Below, in pieces: positions 1 through 5,765 of a stretch of DNA of 8,827 nt (its first letter is position 1; each line of letters begins with the position of its first letter). Position numbers and translations under genes: made by a program. The DNA is from Sediminibacterium sp. (GTDB lineage Bacteria > Bacteroidota > Bacteroidia > Chitinophagales > Chitinophagaceae). The notes below the pieces were generated by a model. The model saw nothing but the letters and a program-made list of their open reading frames with translations. It was not told the origin of the DNA and did no database searches. The stretch spans positions 1 to 8,827 of the forward strand of contig JAOASV010000188.1 of NCBI GenBank assembly GCA_030158535.1. The letters run 5' to 3'.

Positions 1-759
1 AAGCACCGTCATACTCACCGTTTTTATATCAGTATTTGCGGCACTTTCAGTTTGTAAAACAAAAAAGTAAGGGTGTTTGTTTTCTTCAATCCAACCAACA
101 ATCCATGCAACTGCTTTGCCATTTTGCTTGTAACTAACGCCTTGCTTGTAACTTAACTTATAATTGGTGTTAGCTGTTTGAAGCATTAACATTTTAACCA
201 TTTCTTGGCTTCGCTTTTGAAAAGGCAATTGGCCAAAATATAATTTTTTTACAAGACCCATCTGTTCATCTGGGGTAATCACCAACTTATTGTTGTACCA
301 AAAAGAATCTACAGCGGAACCCATATTTTTTGTTCCATATTGCAAGCTATCTAACCAGTGTTGCATAGTGTCTTTTCCAATTCTTCTGGCCACTTCCATA
401 AAGTAAGGCATTGAAGTTTGTTTAAAGGCACTATCCATTCGAATGGGACCTGCAATGTCTACAGAAAGTATCATTTTTTCATCTACGATTCTGCCGGTTT
501 CGATACCTACTAAGGCATTCACAATTTCAAATGTAGATGCAGGCGCATAGGTAGAGTCTTTAAACTGCGCTAGATTATAAATATAAAACTCGCCAGACCC
601 ATTATCAAAAAGTCCAAAAGAACCAGTTGTTGCAGTCTCATCAAAATATTGTTTATACTCATTTTGAATGGTGACATTATTGGGAGAGCAACTTTGCAGC
701 AGTGAAATTGCAATGAAAGCAATTGTAAAAAATGAACTGCTAAATTTTAAAATACGCAT
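1..759 (-). CDS. Class D beta-lactamase-like (OXA/PBP-fold) lipoprotein, probably catalytically inactive; 3' end cut by window edge
   Basis: An open frame of 253 codons starts at ATG 759-757 and is still open at base 1. Residues 1-24 form a lipoprotein signal: a hydrophobic stretch and then LLQSC with Cys24 as the predicted lipidated residue, so the protein should sit in the periplasm anchored to a membrane. The rest follows the class D beta-lactamase fold: PASTFEIVNALVGIETGR (73-90), EVARRIGKDTMQ (122-133), DSFW (151-154), PDEQMGLVKKLY (163-174), LPF (178-180) and AWIVGWIEE (218-226). The catalytic motifs are degraded. S-x-x-K reads S75-T-F-E78, the S-x-V position reads T115-S-M117 in a gapless alignment, K-[TS]-G reads K205-Q-G207, and YGN reads YGT (141-143). 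The usual WDG segment before motif II is shortened. In class D enzymes the missing Lys is carbamylated and acts as general base, so hydrolysis is not expected. About 10-15 C-terminal residues appear to be missing. It lies 22 bases after the FKBP gene and is probably co-transcribed. The fold is well supported; the role is unknown. Confidence 0.85.
   Translation of the reverse strand, partial: MRILKFSSSFFTIAFIAISLLQSCSPNNVTIQNEYKQYFDETATTGSFGLFDNGSGEFYIYNLAQFKDSTYAPASTFEIVNALVGIETGRIVDEKMILSVDIAGPIRMDSAFKQTSMPYFMEVARRIGKDTMQHWLDSLQYGTKNMGSAVDSFWYNNKLVITPDEQMGLVKKLYFGQLPFQKRSQEMVKMLMLQTANTNYKLSYKQGVSYKQNGKAVAWIVGWIEENKHPYFFVLQTESAANTDIKTVSMTVL
124..153. repeat. Short direct repeat (12 bp, 18-bp period) at the third active-site motif of the beta-lactamase-like gene
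   Basis: The 12 bases ttgcttgtaact occur at 124-135 and again at 142-153, separated by 6 bases. In the minus-strand gene this encodes the peptide SYKQ twice (residues 203-206 and 209-212, separated by Gly-Val). The first copy supplies the K-Q-G that stands where class D enzymes have K-T-G or K-S-G. The repeat is seen directly. Whether it arose by a small duplication or by chance is unknown. Confidence 0.7.
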
Positions 760-781
760 GGCTTGATTTTAGAAAAGGAAA

Positions 782-1522
782 CTATTCTTTTTCGATACTT
801 ATTAATTCTACATCAAATACAAGTAGTGAGCCTGGTCCAATCGAAGGACTTGGAGAACTGTCTCCGTAAGCTAAATCCGAAGGCACATATAATTTCCATT
901 TGCTACCTACAGTCATTAACTGTAACGCTTCTTGCCAGCCTTTAATAACGCCATTTACAGGGAACACAACAGGTTCACCACGATCCATCGAACTATCAAA
1001 AATACTACCATTTAATAGCGTACCATGGTAATGACATTTTACTTTGTCTGTTAGTTTAGGCCTTGTTGTATCTGCACCCGCTTTTACTACTACATATTGA
1101 AGTCCAGAAGCAAGTGTAACTACACCAGGTTTTTTTGCATTGGCAGCTAAAAATTCCACACCCTCTTTTTTAGCACCCGCCGATTTTTGTTCATTTGCTT
1201 TTTGTACAAACTCACCAATACATTTATCCAACACCGCTTCTGGAAGTGCAGATGCTTTGCCTGTAAACACATCACCAATAGCACGGTATAAATTAGGAAG
1301 GTTGATTGCATCAAAACCTTGTGCCTTTAAATTTTGACCAATACGAACACCAAGCGCATAACCGGCACTATCAGCACTGTTTTTAAAAGCATTGACTGGC
1401 TTAACAGCAATTGTTGGCTTTGCTACTGTTTTTGTAGCAACTTTTGGAGCAGTTGCCGCTTTTTTAACCTGTGCATTGGCACCAAAAGAAGCAAGTAATA
1501 AACAAATAAAAAGACGTTTCAT
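782..1522 (-). CDS. Exported FKBP-type peptidyl-prolyl cis-trans isomerase (FkpA/Mip-like)
   Basis: This 246-residue protein would catalyse cis-trans isomerisation of X-Pro bonds and help fold proteins in the envelope. Residues 1-17 are a signal peptide (MKRLFICLLLASFGANA) with predicted cleavage before Gln18, matching the Bacteroidetes Q-rule for signal peptidase I substrates. Residues 18-48 are a low-complexity Lys/Ala/Thr/Val/Pro linker. Residues about 50-130 resemble the helical dimerisation domain FKBP_N (SAGYALGVRIGQNL). Residues about 155-243 are the FKBP_C catalytic domain. Its pocket residues are all present: Tyr165, Phe175, Asp176, Val192, Ile193, Trp196, Tyr219 and Phe236, so it should be active. 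The ATG at 1522 is chosen over an in-frame TTG at 1543 because it places the signal peptide at the N-terminus. It follows argH by 35 bases and precedes the beta-lactamase-like gene by 22 bases. It has no known link to arginine synthesis, and read-through transcription or its own promoter are both possible. Confidence 0.93.
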   Translation of the reverse strand: MKRLFICLLLASFGANAQVKKAATAPKVATKTVAKPTIAVKPVNAFKNSADSAGYALGVRIGQNLKAQGFDAINLPNLYRAIGDVFTGKASALPEAVLDKCIGEFVQKANEQKSAGAKKEGVEFLAANAKKPGVVTLASGLQYVVVKAGADTTRPKLTDKVKCHYHGTLLNGSIFDSSMDRGEPVVFPVNGVIKGWQEALQLMTVGSKWKLYVPSDLAYGDSSPSPSIGPGSLLVFDVELISIEKE

Positions 1523-1540
1523 GTATTGTTGTTTAAGTAT

Positions 1541-1548
1541 CAAATGTA
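1541..1548 (-). promoter_or_regulatory. Possible Bacteroidota -7 promoter element before the FKBP gene
   Basis: On the minus strand 1548-1541 reads TACATTTG, an exact match to the Bacteroidota -7 consensus TAnnTTTG. It lies 18 bases upstream of the FKBP start codon, in the short gap after argH. No good TTG/TTTG -33 element is visible at the expected distance, which would fall inside the end of argH. In AT-rich DNA this motif arises by chance, so this is only a candidate for separate transcription of the FKBP and beta-lactamase-like pair. Confidence 0.25.
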
Positions 1549-1557
1549 AATAAATTA

Positions 1558-2892
1558 TTAGTCGTTTAGTAAAGCAGCTACTGCATTACTAGCAATAGCA
1601 AAATTAAAGCCAGCAAGCACTTCTTGCATCATTTTTTCAATTTTATCATTACACAAATTACCCATACTACCCTCGTGGGTGTGGTTTAGGTTGGTGCTGT
1701 AACTAAAATTACCATTTTCGATAGCCATACCCACTTGTTTATAGGCATCCCTAAAAGGCACGCCTTGTAAAGCGAGCTTATTTACCTCTTCTACGCTAAA
1801 AGCATACTTATACTTTTCATCAAGGAGAATGGTCTCTTTTACCTGGATCGACTCAAACATCAATTGCGCCATCGCGAGACAGTCATGCAAGGTTTTAAAA
1901 GCAGGAAACAAATGCTCTTTCAGTAATTGTAAATCGCGGTGATATCCAGAAGGCAAATTGGTGGTCATGAGCATTACTTCGTTAGGTAATGCTTTTATAC
2001 GGTTACAATGTGAACGGATCAGTTCAAAAACATCCGGATTTTTCTTATGCGGCATGATGCTAGACCCGGTAGTAAGCTCTGCAGGGAAAGCTATAAAATC
2101 AAAATTTTGATTTAAATAGAGACAAGCATCCATGCTCATTTTTGCAAGCGTGTCTGCAATATTTGCAAGTGCCATCGCAGTAATGCGCTCTGCTTTACCT
2201 CTACCCATTTGTGCATATACCACATTATAGTTTAAATTTTCGAAGCCAAGTAAAACCGTGGTTACACTTCTGCTAATGGGAAAAGAAGATCCATAACCAG
2301 CAGCAGAACCAAGTGGATTTTTATTGACTACTTTATATGCACTTTGTAAAGTAATTAAATCGTCTACCAAACTTTCGGCGTAAGCGCCAAACCAGAGTCC
2401 GAATGAAGATGGCATAGCAAGTTGTAAATGCGTATAGCCTGGTAATAAATGGTTTTTATATTTTTCACTTTGTGCTTGCAGTAATGTAAATAATGATTGC
2501 ACACTACCTACAAGCTCCATGATTTCATGACGCAGGTACAATTTTAAATCTACGAGTACTTGATCATTTCTACTTCTAGCACTATGAATTTTTTTGCCGG
2601 CATCGCCAAGCTGCTCCGTTAATAAGAGTTCTACATAAGAATGAATGTCTTCTACACCCGCTGGTAATACAAAGCCTGGCGCTATTACCTGCTTGTAAAT
2701 ATTTTTTAATGCAGCGTCAATTAACTGCGCTTCTGAAGATTCTAATAAACCTACCTGAGCAAGCATACGCACATGTGCTAGTGAGCCAAGCACATCAAAG
2801 GGCGCGAGCATCGCATCAAATGCCGGATCGTTTCCAACCGTAAAATTTTCCACCGCTGCTGCTACGTTTGTATTTTTTTGCCAAAGTTTCAT
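1558..2892 (-). CDS. argH: Argininosuccinate lyase
   Basis: ArgH splits argininosuccinate into arginine and fumarate, the last step of arginine synthesis in the cytoplasm. The 444-residue product has the features of the fumarase/aspartase superfamily. The HSARSRNDQ block is at 103-111, GYTHLQ with the catalytic-region His155 at 152-157, and the family signature GSSIMPHKKNPD at 276-287 lies on the flexible loop carrying the catalytic serine. The length is in the usual range of about 440-470. The start is ATG at 2892-2890, 23 bases after the argE stop, in a gap with no clear Shine-Dalgarno sequence or promoter. It is the last arginine gene of the operon. The sequence looks intact and ordinary, and the identification is secure. 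Confidence 0.97.
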   Translation of the reverse strand: MKLWQKNTNVAAAVENFTVGNDPAFDAMLAPFDVLGSLAHVRMLAQVGLLESSEAQLIDAALKNIYKQVIAPGFVLPAGVEDIHSYVELLLTEQLGDAGKKIHSARSRNDQVLVDLKLYLRHEIMELVGSVQSLFTLLQAQSEKYKNHLLPGYTHLQLAMPSSFGLWFGAYAESLVDDLITLQSAYKVVNKNPLGSAAGYGSSFPISRSVTTVLLGFENLNYNVVYAQMGRGKAERITAMALANIADTLAKMSMDACLYLNQNFDFIAFPAELTTGSSIMPHKKNPDVFELIRSHCNRIKALPNEVMLMTTNLPSGYHRDLQLLKEHLFPAFKTLHDCLAMAQLMFESIQVKETILLDEKYKYAFSVEEVNKLALQGVPFRDAYKQVGMAIENGNFSYSTNLNHTHEGSMGNLCNDKIEKMMQEVLAGFNFAIASNAVAALLND

Positions 2893-2915
2893 CGTTTCTA
2901 TTTTTTACTCAGTTG

Positions 2916-4004
2916 TTACTTTTTAAGTACCACCTGATCTAACAATTCAATATATTTTTGTATACCCGTTTCTATTTCTTCAATAAAGACAAATTCATCT
3001 GCGCTATGACTTCTTGCAGATTCACCAGGACCCATTTTTAAAGCTGGAAATGACACGAGCGCTTTATCGGATGTTGTTGGTGACCCGTAAGGCTTACTGC
3101 CAATAGCCATACCAGCTTTAACCAGCGGATGATCTAATGCAATCGCCGAAGATTTAAGACGCGTACTTCTTGGCGTAAGCGTTACTGCTGGATTATCAAT
3201 TTGCAATTGAAGTTCTTCTAATATTTGTGCAAACGTATAACACTCATTCACCCGAACGTCCACCACTAATTTACAATCAGGTGGTACAATATTATGCGCC
3301 TTATTGGTGGTTTCAATAACAGTTACGGTTTGCTGTACCGGACCTAACAATTCAGAGGATTTTGGAAAAACATGATTTTTAAATACATCAATGACAGGTA
3401 GTGCTTGATATATAGCATTTTGTCCTTCGCCTCTAGCCGCATGCCCTGCAACACCTGGCACCATTACATCTAATACCATTAAGCCACGCTCTGCTACTGC
3501 TAATTGCATACGGGTAGGTTCGCCAATAATGGCACAATCAATTACTGGTAAATGCGGCACCAAACTTTCGATACCATTTTTTCCAGAAATTTCTTCTTCG
3601 GCAGTACCCGCATAAATGATGTTGTATGTAAGATTTGACGCATTGTAATAATGTAAAAAAACATGCAGTAATGATACAAGTGATGCACCCGCGTCATTAC
3701 TTCCTAGCCCGTACAATTTATCGTCTTTAATTATGGGATTATAAGGGTCAAGCGTATAACCTGCATTAGGCTTTACCGTATCGTGATGAGAATTTAAAAG
3801 TATCGTAGGTTTTGCAGGATCAAAGTTTTTATTAGTCGCCCAAACATTGTTAAGGTGTCTATGAGGTGTTACCCCATTTTGCCCTAAGTAATCAAATAAA
3901 ATGAACGCAGTAGCGTCCTCCTCTTTACTAAAAGAAGGCGTGGCGATAAGCTTTTGTAGTAAAGCGATTGCAGCAGTTGCGTAATTATGTTTATTTGTTT
4001 CCAA
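2916..4004 (-). CDS. argE: M20-family N-acylcitrulline/N-acylornithine deacylase (ArgE/DapE-like)
   Basis: This is a zinc-dependent amidohydrolase of family M20A. Because the neighbouring transcarbamylase acts on acylated ornithine, its likely substrate is N-succinyl- (or N-acetyl-) citrulline, giving free citrulline for ArgG. Numbered from the TTG at 4004 (362 residues), the metal and catalytic residues are His73 and Asp75 (NSHHDTV), Asp104 (GSNDAG), Glu137-Glu138 (TAEEE), Glu162 (IGEPT) and His333 (RSHSADEF). The lid domain begins around GVAGHAARGEGQNA. The start is uncertain. No ATG is available near the N-terminus. TTG at 4004 sits 7 bases after the argB stop and gives a family-like beginning (helix, then LLQKLIATPSFSKEED). 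An in-frame TTG at 4049 would add 15 residues but overlap the conserved end of argB by 38 bases. The family is certain; the exact acyl group is inferred. Confidence 0.93.
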   Translation of the reverse strand: METNKHNYATAAIALLQKLIATPSFSKEEDATAFILFDYLGQNGVTPHRHLNNVWATNKNFDPAKPTILLNSHHDTVKPNAGYTLDPYNPIIKDDKLYGLGSNDAGASLVSLLHVFLHYYNASNLTYNIIYAGTAEEEISGKNGIESLVPHLPVIDCAIIGEPTRMQLAVAERGLMVLDVMVPGVAGHAARGEGQNAIYQALPVIDVFKNHVFPKSSELLGPVQQTVTVIETTNKAHNIVPPDCKLVVDVRVNECYTFAQILEELQLQIDNPAVTLTPRSTRLKSSAIALDHPLVKAGMAIGSKPYGSPTTSDKALVSFPALKMGPGESARSHSADEFVFIEEIETGIQKYIELLDQVVLKK

Positions 4005-4011
4005 GTAGGTA

Positions 4012-4797
4012 TTAATTTTTTTGAATGGTTGTGCCAGCTTTTCCAGCAATTAATTTTTCAATATCTAAAGCGTCTCCAATAATGACCCTACTTACGCCTT
4101 TTTGCAAAGCTTCAAAAGCGTTATCTAGTTTTGGAATCATCCCTTCATTTACCTGACCGCCCGCTTTTAAACTGGCGTAATTTTCTGGATTAATTACAGA
4201 GATAACACTATCGTTATTTTGAATATCTGAAAGCACGCCCTTTTTTTCAAAAGAGTATACCAAAGACACTTCGTATATGCTGCTAATAGCAGTAGCGATG
4301 GCCTGTGCCATGGTGTCGGCATTGGTGTTTAATAGCTGTCCTGTACCATCATGTGTAATGGGGGCCACTACAAGTGATAGACCTGCTTCTAATAACTGCA
4401 CAATTTTTTCCGAGTCTACCACGTCAATGTCACCTACAAAACCATAATCGGTAGTGGCGTGTATTCTTTTATGCGCTTTAATAATATTTGCATCTGCACC
4501 ACAAATGCCAAGTGCTTGTATATTTTTTGATTGAAGCGCCGCTACAATATTTTTATTGATGTAGCCAGCGTATACCATCGTTACAATTTTAAGGGTGGCA
4601 GCATCTGTTATTCTTCTGCCATCTACCATTTGCTGAGGTATGTTTAAATCCGCAGCCATTTTAGTGGCCAATTTACCACCGCCATGAATTAAAATTTTCT
4701 TTCCTTCTACTGCCGCATAGGCGTTTAAAAAGGAAGCAAGATTTACTTCGTTGTCAATGATATTACCGCCAATTTTTATAATGGATATTTTTTCCAC
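4012..4797 (-). CDS. argB: N-acylglutamate kinase (acetyl/succinylglutamate kinase)
   Basis: ArgB phosphorylates the gamma-carboxylate of N-acylglutamate using ATP. The 261-residue protein belongs to the amino acid kinase family. It has Lys8 in KIGG (8-11), the HGGGK loop at 38-42, DGRR at 59-62, NTNADT at 157-162 with the phosphoryl-transfer-region Asp161, and Lys223 in GMIPKLDN. The start is GTG at 4797; no nearby ATG exists and the first beta strand begins at once, so the start is well fixed. It follows the argF' stop by 2 bases. The protein lacks the N-terminal helical extension found in arginine-inhibited hexameric kinases, so it is probably of the short, arginine-insensitive type as in E. 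coli. The substrate is predicted to be N-succinylglutamate if ArgF' is a succinyl enzyme. Confidence 0.96.
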   Translation of the reverse strand: MEKISIIKIGGNIIDNEVNLASFLNAYAAVEGKKILIHGGGKLATKMAADLNIPQQMVDGRRITDAATLKIVTMVYAGYINKNIVAALQSKNIQALGICGADANIIKAHKRIHATTDYGFVGDIDVVDSEKIVQLLEAGLSLVVAPITHDGTGQLLNTNADTMAQAIATAISSIYEVSLVYSFEKKGVLSDIQNNDSVISVINPENYASLKAGGQVNEGMIPKLDNAFEALQKGVSRVIIGDALDIEKLIAGKAGTTIQKN

Positions 4798-4799
4798 GC

Positions 4800-5765
4800 T
4801 TACTTATTTGAATTTAATAAGGTGGACAATACGGCTTGCGCAGCCCAAACCCTATTACCCGCTTGTTTGGTAACAAGGCTGCTAGCGCTATCTAATATTT
4901 CATCAGATAGTTCTACATTTCTTCTTACGGGTAAACAGTGCATCACTTTTGCATTGTTAGAATGCTTGAGTGAATTTTCCGTTAACATCCAGGTAGGGTC
5001 GGTGCAAAAAACTTTGCCATAATCTTCGTAAGCGCTCCAGTTTTTTACATACACAAAATCGGCACCTTCTAAAGCCGCAGCTTGATCATGTGTGATAGTG
5101 GCCCCCTTGGTATATTTTTCAGAAAGTTCGTAACCCGCTGGATGCGTAACAACAACATCCGCAAAATTGGCGGCCGTTGCCCACTGTGCAAAGCTATTGG
5201 CCACACATTGTGGTAATGCTTTTACATGCGGCGCCCAAGTTAATACCACTTTTGGTTTTTTGACAAGCCCAGTTGCTGCAATGGATTCCTGTATGGTAAT
5301 TAAATCCGTTAATGATTGAAGTGGATGCAGTGTTGCGCTTTCGAGGCTTACAACAGGCACACCCGCGTATTTAATAATCTGATTGATAATTTTTTCGGAA
5401 TAATCTTCGTCTCTATTTTGTAAGCCCGGAAAAGTACGGATACATAAAATGTCAAAGTACTGACCTAAAATTGGCGCTGCATCTTTTACGTGCTCTACAG
5501 TAGTCCCATTCATGATAGCACCTTCTGCAAATTCTAAAGCCCAGCCTTCTTTGTCTACATTAAAAACAATCGCATCCATACCTAAATTTTGCGCAGCTAC
5601 TTGTGTACTAAGTCTTGTACGCAAACTAGGGTTTAAAAAAAGTAAACCTACGCGCTTATTGGCGCCAAGGGCTTTATCCATGAATGGATGCTGCTTGTAC
5701 GCCAAGCCTTTATTGATGAGTGCTTGTATGTCTGTAACGTCACTTACTTCGATAAATTTTTTCAT
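4800..5765 (-). CDS. argF': N-succinylornithine carbamoyltransferase (ArgF'; acyl-ornithine transcarbamylase)
   Basis: The enzyme transfers the carbamoyl group of carbamoyl phosphate to an N-acylornithine, giving N-acylcitrulline. The 321 residues contain the carbamoyl-phosphate motif FLNPSLRTR (43-51), the WALEF block (75-79), HPLQSLTDL (147-155) and the C-terminal HCLPVRRN (276-283). These resemble the acetyl/succinyl-ornithine transcarbamylases of Xanthomonas and Bacteroides rather than standard ArgF. The position that sets acyl specificity (Glu92 in X. campestris AOTCase, Pro90 in B. fragilis SOTCase) is Val90, in MNGTTVEH. Published mutagenesis of the Xanthomonas enzyme found that E92V gives succinylornithine activity, so a succinyl substrate is predicted. 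The ATG start at 5765 overlaps the argD stop as ATGA, suggesting translational coupling. Family assignment is firm; the succinyl preference is a strong inference. Confidence 0.94.
   Translation of the reverse strand: MKKFIEVSDVTDIQALINKGLAYKQHPFMDKALGANKRVGLLFLNPSLRTRLSTQVAAQNLGMDAIVFNVDKEGWALEFAEGAIMNGTTVEHVKDAAPILGQYFDILCIRTFPGLQNRDEDYSEKIINQIIKYAGVPVVSLESATLHPLQSLTDLITIQESIAATGLVKKPKVVLTWAPHVKALPQCVANSFAQWATAANFADVVVTHPAGYELSEKYTKGATITHDQAAALEGADFVYVKNWSAYEDYGKVFCTDPTWMLTENSLKHSNNAKVMHCLPVRRNVELSDEILDSASSLVTKQAGNRVWAAQAVLSTLLNSNK

Noticed and set aside
1..759. Calling the left-end gene an active OXA-type antibiotic resistance gene
   Set aside because: All three catalytic motifs are altered, including loss of the essential Lys, so a resistance function is not supported despite the clear class D fold.
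1520..1543. In-frame TTG at 1543 as an earlier start for the FKBP gene
   Set aside because: It would put seven extra residues before a textbook signal peptide; the ATG at 1522 starts right at the basic n-region (MKR).
1523..1557. Rho-independent terminator after argH
   Set aside because: The gap is AT-rich, but no GC-rich inverted repeat followed by a T run could be found.
4800..5765. Ordinary ornithine carbamoyltransferase (anabolic ArgF/OTC)
   Set aside because: The carbamoyl-phosphate motif is SLRTR rather than STRTR, and the WALEF, HPLQS and HCLPVRRN blocks match the acyl-ornithine subfamily; the adjacent M20 deacylase fits that pathway.
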